Part shown: piece after piece, positions 28,938 to 38,650 of the stretch | Position numbering within the stretch: position 1 is the stretch's first letter | Layout of the letters: every line of letters starts with the position of its first letter | Assembly: GCF_900240265.1 (NCBI RefSeq) | Contig: NZ_LT964739.1 | Coordinates: 1,540,304-1,604,303, forward strand | Source: Galactobacillus timonensis | Lineage (GTDB): Bacteria; Bacillota_I; Bacilli_A; Erysipelotrichales; Erysipelotrichaceae | DNA length: 64,000 nucleotides | Direction: 5' to 3' | The notes under the pieces: model-generated | The model's database searches: none | The model's input: only the letters and a program-made list of their open reading frames with translations | What the model was told of the DNA's origin: nothing | Program-made: the position numbers and the translations under genes

Positions 28938-30425
28938 ATGAGTGAAATCGAGCTCTCCCGGATTAATGAAACCAGCTATTTGAACGCGGATAATGCCGGC
29001 CGGTATCGTGCTATTATGCGCGTCTTTTATCATGCGGATGAGCGGATGCAGAATTCACTGTATCAGGAGGATGTGCTGCGTCTTCTCAAAGAAGAGTTTA
29101 CGCTGTATCAGGATCTGGACCCTTCCCAGTTGAAGCAGGATCTGGCACAGCTTGTGGCCTGGGGAAACCTGGAAGCAGTCCAGGATCCCAAGCATGTCTA
29201 TACGATTGCCGAATATAAAAACAAGCGGTTCCGCTATTCCATTACACCGGCGGCCGTGGAAGTTGAACGCATGGTCTGGAAGCTGGAAAATCTGCGGCTG
29301 CAGTCATCGTCCCTGTCCTCCAATTACTTTGTGCGTCTGGAGAATCAGCTGAAGAACATGGATCAAATACCATCTATGAATGAAACCGGAGTCAATGACT
29401 GGTGGAAATTACTGATGGAAGACTTCCGCTGCATGTACGATAACTATCGTGATTATCTGCGCGAGTTTTATTCCGGAAACGGTGAAAAGATCCTGAAAAG
29501 CGTTGAATTCGTTATTCATAAAGACCGTTTCGTTGCCTATCTGCGTGATTTCATTGTGCAGCTTCAGCAGCACACGGATCGGATTGCCTTACTGCTGCGA
29601 CGGCTGGATGAGAATCAGAAACAGAAGATGCTGGAGCGGATTGTGCAGTGTCAGCTGAATATTCCGCATCTAGAGACGGCACAGGATGATACGTATGAGA
29701 AGGATCTGCGGGCCCAGATCTTTACCAGCTGGGACAGCCTGGAACACTGGTTCCTGTCCAAAAACGGGCAGCCGAGTGAGAGCCTGCGCATCCTTGATGT
29801 GACCAATGACATCATTGAAAAAATCATTCAGAATGCGGCTTTGATCGTTCAATTGCAGAATCACAGACTTTCCCGGCAAAGTGAATATGCCCGCTGGATT
29901 GATATGTTTGACCATTGTGCTTCTCTGGAGGATGCGCACTGTCTGTCCGCTTTTCTGTTCGGCGCAAAGGAGGCACGTCATTTTGCGACGGAAGATGATC
30001 GCAGCACCGATTCAATCAACGTTTCAACCAGGGAAGAGGAACCGTTTGTTTACCTTCTTTCATCGCATTCCCGTACCAGCAGAATCCGCAGCGAACGGGG
30101 AGTATATACGGAGAACCGTCTCTTTCAGCAGCAGCGGCGGGAAGAATATCTGGTCCGCATGCAGGAAAACCGGAAGGAAATCAAACGCTATATTCATCAT
30201 CACCGGCTCGTGATTGCGGAGATACCGGATGTGATTTCAGCGGATCTGAGGCAGATGATCCTGGGCTGGATCGCGAATGCGAATATGTCGATGGAAAAGC
30301 GCAGCCATACAGAATTCGGCCAGCGTTATCAGCTGATCCGGGAAGAGGGAGAGTGTGTTCTGCACTGCCAGGACGGAGATTTGACGATGCCGCGCTATAT
30401 TCTTGTGTTTGAGGGTGAGGAATGA
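28938..30425 (+). CDS. jetA: Wadjet type II subunit JetA (TIGR02677/DUF2397)
   Basis: A 495-residue protein of the DUF2397 family: YLNADNAGRYRAIMRVFYH, then LYQEDVLRLL, the QDLAQLVAWGNLEAVQD winged-helix part and KRFRYSITPAAVEVERMV. These correspond to a kleisin-like component of the SMC-related Wadjet complex, which recognises and eliminates circular plasmid DNA. The next gene starts in its stop region (ATGA overlap). A weak AAAGAAG ribosome site suggests it depends on translation of the MATE gene just upstream. Confidence 0.9.
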   Translation: MSEIELSRINETSYLNADNAGRYRAIMRVFYHADERMQNSLYQEDVLRLLKEEFTLYQDLDPSQLKQDLAQLVAWGNLEAVQDPKHVYTIAEYKNKRFRYSITPAAVEVERMVWKLENLRLQSSSLSSNYFVRLENQLKNMDQIPSMNETGVNDWWKLLMEDFRCMYDNYRDYLREFYSGNGEKILKSVEFVIHKDRFVAYLRDFIVQLQQHTDRIALLLRRLDENQKQKMLERIVQCQLNIPHLETAQDDTYEKDLRAQIFTSWDSLEHWFLSKNGQPSESLRILDVTNDIIEKIIQNAALIVQLQNHRLSRQSEYARWIDMFDHCASLEDAHCLSAFLFGAKEARHFATEDDRSTDSINVSTREEEPFVYLLSSHSRTSRIRSERGVYTENRLFQQQRREEYLVRMQENRKEIKRYIHHHRLVIAEIPDVISADLRQMILGWIANANMSMEKRSHTEFGQRYQLIREEGECVLHCQDGDLTMPRYILVFEGEE

Positions 30426-31600
30426 ACAGTCTGCAAGTGCTTCTGGAAAACGAATGGATCTGCAAGCGGGAGGACCGGGATCTGTATTATGCGGTCCGTC
30501 AGGATGTGCCTGCTCTGCAGAAGTTTGTGGCGGAATATCCGGGCTGGCGCCTGGTGGTCAATGAACGGCTGATCCGGATGGAAAAAGTCCCTGCTCATGC
30601 GCAGCCGTTTATGGGGATTCAGGAGTTTACCGATATCCGTGACTATGAAATGTTCTGCGTTCTGCTGATCTTTCTGGAGGAGCAGGAAGAGGGGGATCCC
30701 TTCTTATTATCGGATTTGACGGATCGCATTCAGGCACAGTTGAAACCATGGCTCAACGTCGACTGGACCGTTTTTTCCAACCGCCGCAGTCTGATCCGTG
30801 TCATGCAGTATGCGGAGAAGATATCCCTTGTCATTCTGCATGAAGGAAACCTGGATTCTGTTTCCGGAAATACAAGGTTTGAGGTGCTGTATGAAAATAC
30901 GGGGCTGTCACACTATTTTGCCCTGTCGTATCCGTATGATACGTCTTCCTGTCAAACGGCGGCGGATTTTGAAACGCTGGCGGCGGACGATGTCAATCTG
31001 GATAGGGGACGGATGCGGGTCAACCGTGTCTACCGCCAATTATTGTTATCACCGGCCATGTACTGGTCTTCAGTCGATGATGCGGATGCCTTGTACCTGC
31101 GCAATCAGCGCCGCTTTGTCAGCGGCTATTTGAAGGAGGCTGTAGGAGCACGCCTCGATATCCACCGCAATGCGGCCTTCCTGGTTTTTCAGGAAGACGC
31201 ATCAGCGTTTGGCCGCGAGTTTCCCGATATGTCAACATTATCCGATGTAGTCGTGCTTGTATGCGCATGGCTGCGCGAGCAGGATTTGAAGGTAGGGGCG
31301 GATGGTACGGCTCAGATCAGTCCGGATGATTTTCAGCAGGCTGTTCAGACCGTCCGCAAACAATATGGCGGCGCCTGGAGTAAAGAATATCGGGAAATGG
31401 ATCTTCCTCTGCTCATCAGCCGCATTCTTTCCTGCATGCAGGGGTGGATGATGGCACGCAGAGAAGAAACAACGATCCGTCTTTATCCGGCGGTATGGAA
31501 GTTTGCAGGAGCCTATCCGGAAGGGGCACGTACCCAGCTGACAGAAGCGGCAAACACGAAGAAGAAACGGAAGGAATCAGAACAGACAACGCTGTTCTAA
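30422..31600 (+). CDS. jetB: Wadjet type II subunit JetB (TIGR02678/DUF2398)
   Basis: A 392-residue protein of the DUF2398 family, recognised from the Y-x-x-VRQDVPALQKFVAEYPGWRLVVNERLIRMEK opening (cited in part) and the FTDIRDYEMFCVLLIFLEEQ segment, followed by DWTVFSNRRSLIRVMQYAEK. It is the KITE-like winged-helix partner that joins JetA to the JetC ATPase. It overlaps jetA by 4 bp and is followed by jetC after 13 bp, matching the fixed jetABCD order. Confidence 0.9.
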   Translation: MNSLQVLLENEWICKREDRDLYYAVRQDVPALQKFVAEYPGWRLVVNERLIRMEKVPAHAQPFMGIQEFTDIRDYEMFCVLLIFLEEQEEGDPFLLSDLTDRIQAQLKPWLNVDWTVFSNRRSLIRVMQYAEKISLVILHEGNLDSVSGNTRFEVLYENTGLSHYFALSYPYDTSSCQTAADFETLAADDVNLDRGRMRVNRVYRQLLLSPAMYWSSVDDADALYLRNQRRFVSGYLKEAVGARLDIHRNAAFLVFQEDASAFGREFPDMSTLSDVVVLVCAWLREQDLKVGADGTAQISPDDFQQAVQTVRKQYGGAWSKEYREMDLPLLISRILSCMQGWMMARREETTIRLYPAVWKFAGAYPEGARTQLTEAANTKKKRKESEQTTLF

Positions 31601-31613
31601 GGAGGCGGAAGGA

Positions 31614-34600
31614 ATGGAACACAAGGATAACCGGTGGAAGATGAACCGTATGGGCTTCGTTAACTTCTGGCTCTATAAGAATCAGGAGTTTCCGCTTGAT
31701 CATGGGCATATTCTTCTGCGGGGACAAAACGGATCGGGAAAATCCATCACGACGCAGAGTTTTATTCCTTTTATTCTGGATGGTGACCGTACGCCGAGCC
31801 GTCTTGATCCGTTTGGATCGGATGCGCGGCGGATGGAGTATTACTTCCTTGGCGACGGGCATGATGGCAGAGAAGATGAGACGGGATATTTATACCTGGA
31901 ATTCGTCAAAGAAGAGACAAAGGAGTATCGAACCATCGGTATCGGCCAGCGGGCAAAGAAGGGAGCCTCCACATTAGGCTTTTGGGGTTTTGTGCTGATG
32001 GATGGCCGCCGGATCGGCAAGGATTGTTCCCTGTGCCGGCGGATCAGTAATGATGCGTTTCGCCCTTTGACCAAACTGGAGTGCCGCGACCTCATCGGGA
32101 ACAACAATTTTTTCACCGAATCGCAGGGAGACTATAAGGCTGCCGTCAACAAGTATCTGTTCGGCTTTGAACGTATGGAGCAGTTTGAACAGTTTATCCG
32201 TCTGCTGATCAAAGTCCGGGCACCAAAGCTGTCAAAGGAATTCAAACCGTCCAAAGTATATGAAATACTAAATGATTCTCTGCAGACCTTAAGCAATGAA
32301 GATACTTCTCCGATGGTAAACGCTATGGAGAAGATGGATGAAATTGAAACACGTCTGGAGCAGCTGAAGAATACAAAAACACATTTGCGCGCGATCCTTG
32401 ATGAGTATGAACGCTACAATCGGTGGGTTGCGGCCCGCAAAGCAGAAGCCTGCTGGCAGAGCACTAAGGAGTTTACAGACCAGGTGCTGCGCCAGCAGAA
32501 CCTGCAGAAAGAAATGCAGGAAAGCGAGGGTCTGTTACAGGAAAATACGGAACAGCTGCGTACGCTGGAACTGGAGATTCAGAAGCTGGAGGATCAGGAA
32601 CTTCTGTTCCACAACAGCGGTCTGGAGGATCAGGTCTCTCAGCGCGCAATTCTGGAAAAAGATCAGACGACAAAGCTGGCACAGGCATCGGAAAAGAAGG
32701 CACGGATTGAAAAGCTGGTCGGCGCCATCCGGGAAATCGATGTTGATCTGCATGCAAAAGAAGAGGAAAGCATCTATAACCGGCGGCAGCTGAACAAACT
32801 GTATGCGGAAATGGGGGATCTGAACAGGGATCTTCGCTTCCCGGAACACAATCAGTACCGGACAGCACTGGATCAGGAAAATGAAGACGGCAAAACACGG
32901 ATCCGGATGCTCAATCAGAAACTGCGTGATCTGTCAAAGGCTATCGATGCAATTACACAGAAGCTGGAAGCAGTTGAAAAGGCTGTACAGGAGGCGGACG
33001 CTGCGGAAGAGGCCCTGGAGGTCTGCCGGAAAAACCTTGACGCATGCACGAAAGAGATTGAAACGCAGCAGTCTGCTGCAGAGGATCTGCGGGAAGAGCT
33101 TATCAGCCAATGGTATCAGGCTGCCGCTTCCTGCAAAGAAATACAGATTACGGACGTACATCTGCAGAAGGTCAGTGCCCTGATCCGGGAGTACCGTCTG
33201 GAAAATGCCTATTCATATACGCAGCAGGTGAATGCGATCGGACAGGAAAATCTTTCACGGCTGAGCATTCTGCAGAGCCGGAAAGACGATGAAATTGCGC
33301 GCCAGAAGGAAACTCTGAAGCAGTTAAAGGAAGAGCTGCGCCTGCTGGAGATGGAAAAAGAGGCAGTACCAGAGCGCAATGCGCAGGCTATTGCCTGCCG
33401 CAGAGAGCTGGCTAAAGCGGGCGTTGAGACAATTCCGCTATATGAGGCTGTAGAGTTTTCTAGTCTTAGTGAAAAGCGCATGGTGATTCTGGAACAGCAG
33501 CTGGCAGCGGCCGGTATGCTGGATGCGCTGATCCTTTCAAAGGAAGATGAGAAAAAAGCAGAACCGGTCCTGCGGCAGTATCCGGATCTCTTTTTGAGGC
33601 CGGGTCTGAAGGCAAGGAACGCCGGATTGTTTACGGTATCGAGAAGTTCGATGTCCGATGCTTTGCGGGAGTCGGTTAAAAATATTCTGAACTGCATTGG
33701 CGAAGAGGATGGACAGTTCATTCTGCGCCCGGACGGTTACTTTCAAAACGGTCTGTTATGCGGATGGGTTCATCCCAACGATGGGGATGAGGTGCATTTG
33801 ATCGGTGCGGAAATGCGCCGCCGCACACATGCACGCAAAGTAGAGGAAAAGAAAAATGAAATTCAGGAAGCTGACTGCGTTCTGCAGCAGCTTCTTGAGC
33901 AGAAACAGAAACTGGACGAGCGAAGCTCTATTCTGCAGGATGAAATGGCACACCTGCCTGCCGATAGTGCGCTTCATGGCAGTCTGGACCGGCTGCGCCT
34001 GCTGGAAGAGAAAGAATCAAATGTACGTCAGGCATGTCAGCAGGCGGAGATTCTGCGGAATCATAAGAAGGAGACGGCACTGAATCTGCGGCATGAGGCG
34101 GATCTTTTGATGCGGCCTTATCCGTATGCTCATTCGGTGGAAGGGTATCGGGATGCGGCTGCGATGCTTGGCTCTTATCAGGACAATGCGCAGAAATTGA
34201 GTGATGCGTACATGGATCAGCTGCGGCTGAATGAGCAGTATGCCTCAAGGCAGGCACAGCAGGAAGATAAGGAAGAAGAGAAGGCGCACCTGGAGCTGGA
34301 ACTGCGTCAGCTGGATGGTGAAATTCAGCGGATCCGGGCAAGAATCGATGCGATCAATCAGATTCTGAACCTGCCGGAGAATCAGAAGCTTGTTTCGGAA
34401 ATTGATTCGATTCGCAGGCAGTGTGATGCGGACAAAAAGCAGAAGGAGCAGCTGCTGGGTGAAGTTGGAAAGCTGCAGGAACGTGTGGTCCAGAACAAGG
34501 AGCAGCTTTCGCAGCGGATGGAACAGGTGCAGGCCGCTGAGACAAAGCGGGACATGGCCAGCGCCTATTATCTGGAAGAGATGCGTCTAAACTATGTGCA

Positions 34601-35693
34601 AGACTGCTCGCAGATGGAAGATCCGGCGGTTTTGAAGCTTGCGGAAGAAGTGATGAACTCTGTTCCTCAGACGGAGCGGGCACGGGAAGTGAGCGAAGCG
34701 GTCGGCCGGCTGAATAATGTGTTCCAGAAGCACAGTGTGCAGATGTATGAAACAAATATCCAGATGGACAGCATCCTGGATGAGTCGCAGCGGCCGGATC
34801 TACTGCGCAGGCGTTCTGTGATCCGGGCGGCTGCCGGGGCGCAGAGGATTGATCTGATTGCCTTTGATCAGGAGATTCAGTCGAACATCGAGGCGACGGA
34901 GCAGCTCATTCAGGAAGAGGACCGGAAGCTGTTTGAAAATATCCTGAGCGATACACTGTGCCGGAAGCTGATGATGCGGATTTCCGAAAGCAGGCGCTGG
35001 ATCAGCGATATGTCGAAGCTGATGCGGGATATGGATTCGTCGATGGGACTGAATTTCTCTTTGCACTGGGTTCCGAAAGCGGCGGAAGGAGAAGGCCAGC
35101 TTTCGACGGATGAGCTGGAGCGGATCCTTGGCCGGGATACAGCCCTGTTGAGTCTGGATGATAAGCGTAAGGTTGCGGAACATTTCCGTAAAGACATTCA
35201 GGCGCGGCGGCAGAAGGCACTGGATGATGGGCAGATTTTGAATTACCAGCAGATGGTTCAGGAGGCACTGGACTATCGGGACTGGTTTGAATTCCGGATG
35301 TACTACCAGCGCACAAATGAAACGATGAAGGAATTGACGGATCGTGCTTTCAATACGTTCTCTGGCGGTGAAAAAGGAATGGCGATGTACGTTCCTTTGT
35401 TTGCAGCGGTGAATGCGCAGTATCTGAAAGCACAGAAGAAGGATCATCCGCGTCTGATTGCGCTGGATGAAGCGTTTGCCGGCGTTGATGAGAAGAATAT
35501 CAACAGTATGTTCCGGCTGGTTGGTGATCTTGATTTTGACTACATCATGAATTCTCAGGCGCTGTGGGGCTGCTATGAATCGGTGCGGGCGCTTCGGATC
35601 GCAGAACTTCTGCGGCCGGAGAATGCGGACTTCATCACGGTGATTTTCTATCACTGGAATGGAAAGGAACGTGTGCTGGATGAAAGCGAATGA
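31614..35693 (+). CDS. jetC: Wadjet type II SMC-like ATPase JetC (TIGR02680)
   Basis: A 1359-residue SMC/MukB-like ATPase. Walker A is GQNGSGKS at residues 37-44, within LLRGQNGSGKSITTQSFIP. Two long coiled-coil regions rich in Glu, Gln, Lys and Arg occupy about residues 220-550 and 720-1050 around a central hinge. The ABC signature FSGGEKG is near residue 1248, and Walker B LIALDEAFAGVDE is near 1281-1293. The protein is the DNA-translocating motor of the complex and looks intact. GGAGG at 31601-31605 fixes the start. It overlaps jetD by 14 bp. Confidence 0.95.
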   Translation: MEHKDNRWKMNRMGFVNFWLYKNQEFPLDHGHILLRGQNGSGKSITTQSFIPFILDGDRTPSRLDPFGSDARRMEYYFLGDGHDGREDETGYLYLEFVKEETKEYRTIGIGQRAKKGASTLGFWGFVLMDGRRIGKDCSLCRRISNDAFRPLTKLECRDLIGNNNFFTESQGDYKAAVNKYLFGFERMEQFEQFIRLLIKVRAPKLSKEFKPSKVYEILNDSLQTLSNEDTSPMVNAMEKMDEIETRLEQLKNTKTHLRAILDEYERYNRWVAARKAEACWQSTKEFTDQVLRQQNLQKEMQESEGLLQENTEQLRTLELEIQKLEDQELLFHNSGLEDQVSQRAILEKDQTTKLAQASEKKARIEKLVGAIREIDVDLHAKEEESIYNRRQLNKLYAEMGDLNRDLRFPEHNQYRTALDQENEDGKTRIRMLNQKLRDLSKAIDAITQKLEAVEKAVQEADAAEEALEVCRKNLDACTKEIETQQSAAEDLREELISQWYQAAASCKEIQITDVHLQKVSALIREYRLENAYSYTQQVNAIGQENLSRLSILQSRKDDEIARQKETLKQLKEELRLLEMEKEAVPERNAQAIACRRELAKAGVETIPLYEAVEFSSLSEKRMVILEQQLAAAGMLDALILSKEDEKKAEPVLRQYPDLFLRPGLKARNAGLFTVSRSSMSDALRESVKNILNCIGEEDGQFILRPDGYFQNGLLCGWVHPNDGDEVHLIGAEMRRRTHARKVEEKKNEIQEADCVLQQLLEQKQKLDERSSILQDEMAHLPADSALHGSLDRLRLLEEKESNVRQACQQAEILRNHKKETALNLRHEADLLMRPYPYAHSVEGYRDAAAMLGSYQDNAQKLSDAYMDQLRLNEQYASRQAQQEDKEEEKAHLELELRQLDGEIQRIRARIDAINQILNLPENQKLVSEIDSIRRQCDADKKQKEQLLGEVGKLQERVVQNKEQLSQRMEQVQAAETKRDMASAYYLEEMRLNYVQDCSQMEDPAVLKLAEEVMNSVPQTERAREVSEAVGRLNNVFQKHSVQMYETNIQMDSILDESQRPDLLRRRSVIRAAAGAQRIDLIAFDQEIQSNIEATEQLIQEEDRKLFENILSDTLCRKLMMRISESRRWISDMSKLMRDMDSSMGLNFSLHWVPKAAEGEGQLSTDELERILGRDTALLSLDDKRKVAEHFRKDIQARRQKALDDGQILNYQQMVQEALDYRDWFEFRMYYQRTNETMKELTDRAFNTFSGGEKGMAMYVPLFAAVNAQYLKAQKKDHPRLIALDEAFAGVDEKNINSMFRLVGDLDFDYIMNSQALWGCYESVRALRIAELLRPENADFITVIFYHWNGKERVLDESE

Positions 35694-37008
35694 GGCGGCA
35701 GACTATTTCCGCAGCAGTCCGGGGTTTGAACGGGCGTTTCAGCAGATGCACAACAAGTGGCGCTCCTACGGGCGCTGCGGCGGTAATGTCTGTATTACGG
35801 ATCCGACAGATGTGGAACGGGAGGCGCTTGGCCGCTACTTCAGCCGCGATTTTTCCGATGGCCCCGTTAAATTTTCTCTCGCGGATTTCTCCCGTACGCT
35901 TTCGGATACAAAGTTTGGGGCCATTGATCTGTATGATGTGCTGTGCGCCTATTTTGATGAAGATCTGAAGTCAAAGCGGCAGGATGCGGCGGCGGAAGAA
36001 GAGAGGCTGGAGACACGGCTGGAAGCGCTGCGTAAGCAGGCGAAACCGATTGCCGGTGAAGGGTGGCCGCGGAAATGGGTGGCGTCTATTACGCTGCGGC
36101 AGTATCGTCAGCTGCTGAAAGGCGGAACGTTTTCTACGGAAGCGGATGCGGATGCGGCAGTTCTGGCATGCGCCAGGGCATTGAATTATCTGGAGCACGG
36201 CAGGCTGCCTGTGCGTCTTTCCGTACTGGCAATGGAAGTGACGGGCAATCCGCACGGTCTGGATCAGCGAACGGGAACCGGCTGTCTGTTCCTGAAGGCG
36301 CTGCAGGCGAAGGAACATGAAAGCGGCAGTCTGAGCGGGGAGGAAGTTCTTGATCTCTACGTGCGCAGCCAGATCCGGCCGGATGCGATTTCAAGCTTTA
36401 CGGTAGTTCAGGGGATGCATATGTACGGGGCGGAGGGTCTTCATCCGGCCTATGAGGGACATCTGGCATGTCGGGAATATTATCTTGTTTCGCTTTCGCA
36501 GCTGCAGAATATTCTGGCGATCCGGCCGGTGCATGTTCCGGTTTTCATCCTTGAAAATCAGATGGTTTATTCCGAACTGTGCATGCATTATCCGGAGGCT
36601 TCCATGATCTGTACGTCGGGACAGATGAAAACGGCATCGCTGCTGGTGATTGACATGCTGGCAAAAGCACATGTGAAAATGCTGTATTCATCGGATCTCG
36701 ATCCGGAGGGAATCGGGATGGCGGATCGTTTGTGCCAGAGACATCCGGATTGGATTCAACCGTGGCGTATGACGGGGCAGGATTATGAGCAGTGTAAATC
36801 CAGCCAGGAATTATCGCAGGCGCGATTGAAAGAACTGGAACATGTTGTGACACCGCAGCTGCAGGAAGCGGCGCGATGTCTAGAAAGGGATCGTCTGGCG
36901 GGATATCAGGAGAAGCTGATTCCGCTGATGCTTGCGGATATTGGTGAACTGACCGGCCAGGATGCGGAGGAAAGCAGCGATGACAGGCATGGAACTTATG
37001 GATCTTGA
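35680..37008 (+). CDS. jetD: Wadjet type II nuclease subunit JetD (TIGR02679/DUF2399)
   Basis: A 442-residue protein with an N-terminal DUF3323-like part and a C-terminal DUF2399 domain with a Toprim-like fold. The presumed catalytic residues are visible: a Glu in VFILENQMVYSEL and the DxD of SSDLDPEGIGMADRL near residues 338-340. In characterised Wadjets JetD cuts circular DNA extruded by JetABC. The ATG at 35680 is supported by AAAGGAA 10 bp upstream. The gene overlaps jetC at the start and the DUF1893 gene by 29 bp at the end. Confidence 0.92.
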   Translation: MKANEAADYFRSSPGFERAFQQMHNKWRSYGRCGGNVCITDPTDVEREALGRYFSRDFSDGPVKFSLADFSRTLSDTKFGAIDLYDVLCAYFDEDLKSKRQDAAAEEERLETRLEALRKQAKPIAGEGWPRKWVASITLRQYRQLLKGGTFSTEADADAAVLACARALNYLEHGRLPVRLSVLAMEVTGNPHGLDQRTGTGCLFLKALQAKEHESGSLSGEEVLDLYVRSQIRPDAISSFTVVQGMHMYGAEGLHPAYEGHLACREYYLVSLSQLQNILAIRPVHVPVFILENQMVYSELCMHYPEASMICTSGQMKTASLLVIDMLAKAHVKMLYSSDLDPEGIGMADRLCQRHPDWIQPWRMTGQDYEQCKSSQELSQARLKELEHVVTPQLQEAARCLERDRLAGYQEKLIPLMLADIGELTGQDAEESSDDRHGTYGS

Positions 37009-37420
37009 GCGGGCAAAACAGCGGCTGGAAGAAGATGATGCCTGCTGCGTACTTGTTCATAACGATCAGATCATCGAACGGCATACACAGGGTGTTCGGC
37101 CGCTTTTGGAACTGTTGGATCAGCAGGCGGATCTGAAGGGTTTTGCGGCTGCAGATAAAGTCGTGGGCAGGGCGGCAGCTTCCCTGTATGTGCTGCTTGG
37201 TGTCACTTCGGTTTACGGGGAAACCATGAGTATAGCGGGACAAGCGATGCTCGAGGAACACGGAATCGCGAGCTCCTGTGGCACTCTTGTACAGCAGATT
37301 ATGAACCGCAGCCGGACGGGAATCTGTCCGATGGAGGCTGCTGTAGCCAGGATGGAGGATGTTTCCAAAGCACCTGAGCTGCTGAAGGCTGCGATCATGA
37401 AGATGCGCCAGGGACATTGA
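36980..37420 (+). CDS. DUF1893 family protein coupled to the Wadjet operon
   Basis: A 146-residue protein of the DUF1893 family (TM1506-like, for which, from recollection, the fold resembles cytidine deaminases). Visible blocks are CVLVHNDQIIERHTQGVRPL, the AAADKVVGRAAASLYVLLGV core and the late IMNRSRTGICPMEAAVARM with the conserved Cys-Pro-x-Glu. GGAGG at 36966-36970 lies inside jetD, 9 bp from the ATG, so translation is well supported and coupled. The function is unknown. It is not one of the four standard Wadjet components, so it is either an accessory factor or a passenger. Confidence 0.85.
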   Translation: MTGMELMDLERAKQRLEEDDACCVLVHNDQIIERHTQGVRPLLELLDQQADLKGFAAADKVVGRAAASLYVLLGVTSVYGETMSIAGQAMLEEHGIASSCGTLVQQIMNRSRTGICPMEAAVARMEDVSKAPELLKAAIMKMRQGH

Positions 37421-37497
37421 AGCGGTTCCCTGTCATCCGCAGGATGCTATACTTTCTATATCGGAAATAAGCAATACAGGACTGGAGATAATATTGT

Positions 37498-38550
37498 ATG
37501 GCTGAACAGTGCTTGCGGATCATGGAAGGATTTCAGAGAGGCGTCAATCTGGGCGGATGGATTTCGCAGTTTGACCGGTTTGATGAGCATCATTTTGCGA
37601 CATTCATTACCGAAAAGGACATTGAGGAAATTGCGTCGCTTGGCTTTGACCATGTGCGGGTGCCGGTGGATTATAACGTTCTGGAAGATGAAGAAGGAAC
37701 TGCCCGGGAGGCAGGATTCCAACATCTGGAAAACTGCCGGCGCTGGTGTGAGACATATGGTCTTCATATGCTCATTGATCTGCATGAATGTTACGGTTAT
37801 TCCTTTGATCCGCTGAAAAAAGGAATGGACCGGAAAAAGTTCTTTTATGATACGACGCTGCAGGAGCGTTTCTTCCATCTGTGGGATGAGATTGCACGCC
37901 GCTTCGCCTCCTGGCCGGAGCAGGTCGCGTTTGAGCCGTTGAATGAAGTTGTTCTGGAAGAGGTTGCCGACGCATGGAATCAGGTGGCTTCTCAGTATAT
38001 CCTCCGGATGCGCAGAATCGTTCCGGAAAGCTGGATTGTTGTCGGCGGCGTTCGCTATAACAATGTGCTGAGTGTTCCGCTCCTGGATCTGCCGCTGGAT
38101 GACCATGTTGTTTACAATTTCCATTGTTATGAGCCGATGATTTTTACGCATCAGGGAGCGTACTGGATGGAGGGGATGCCGACGGATTTCCGGATTGGCT
38201 ACCCGCGGACACTGGCGGAATACAAGGAAGAAGCAGGGCATTTGAAGGCGGATCTGAAGGGCGCAATTTATAAAGAAGGGATCCATGAGATTGGTGACGG
38301 CTTCTTTGATGATATTTTTGCGCCGGCTGTCGCAAAGGCAAAGGAAGACAATGTACCTTTGTATTGCGGTGAATACGGTGTGATTGATCTGGCCGCAAAT
38401 CCGGATAAACTGCGCTGGCTGAAGGATATTCATTCGGCGTTTCAAAAATATAATATCGGTCACGCTCTCTGGAACTATAAAGAAAAGGATTTCGGCTTTC
38501 AGGATGAGCGGTTTAAAGAAATCCGTGATGAATTTATTCGAATCATCTGA
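37498..38550 (+). CDS. Glycoside hydrolase family 5 (cellulase-like) protein
   Basis: A 350-residue TIM-barrel glycosidase. The start GFQRGVNLGGWISQF is typical of GH5. The acid/base glutamate lies in FEPLNEVV and the nucleophile glutamate in LYCGEYGV, with supporting HVRVPVDYN and NFHCYEPM blocks. There is no signal peptide, so it is likely cytoplasmic and would act on imported oligosaccharides or glycosides. GGAG is 11 bp upstream of the ATG. It has no sugar transporter beside it. Confidence 0.9.
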   Translation: MAEQCLRIMEGFQRGVNLGGWISQFDRFDEHHFATFITEKDIEEIASLGFDHVRVPVDYNVLEDEEGTAREAGFQHLENCRRWCETYGLHMLIDLHECYGYSFDPLKKGMDRKKFFYDTTLQERFFHLWDEIARRFASWPEQVAFEPLNEVVLEEVADAWNQVASQYILRMRRIVPESWIVVGGVRYNNVLSVPLLDLPLDDHVVYNFHCYEPMIFTHQGAYWMEGMPTDFRIGYPRTLAEYKEEAGHLKADLKGAIYKEGIHEIGDGFFDDIFAPAVAKAKEDNVPLYCGEYGVIDLAANPDKLRWLKDIHSAFQKYNIGHALWNYKEKDFGFQDERFKEIRDEFIRII

Positions 38551-38562
38551 GAATCCAAATGA

Positions 38563-38610
38563 AAATACCGCCGACCAATGCTGTGGCATTTGATCTGCGG
38601 TATTTTTATC
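38563..38610 (+). terminator. Bidirectional terminator between GH5 and nrdB
   Basis: AAATACCGC (38563-38571) pairs perfectly with GCGGTATTT (38597-38605), followed by TTATCTTTTT on the plus strand; the complementary side gives TTTTCATTT for minus-strand transcripts from nrdB. Confidence 0.82.
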
Positions 38611-38650
38611 TTTTTCCGTTTTCTCCGGTTTCCGTTTCTTCTGTGCTGTT

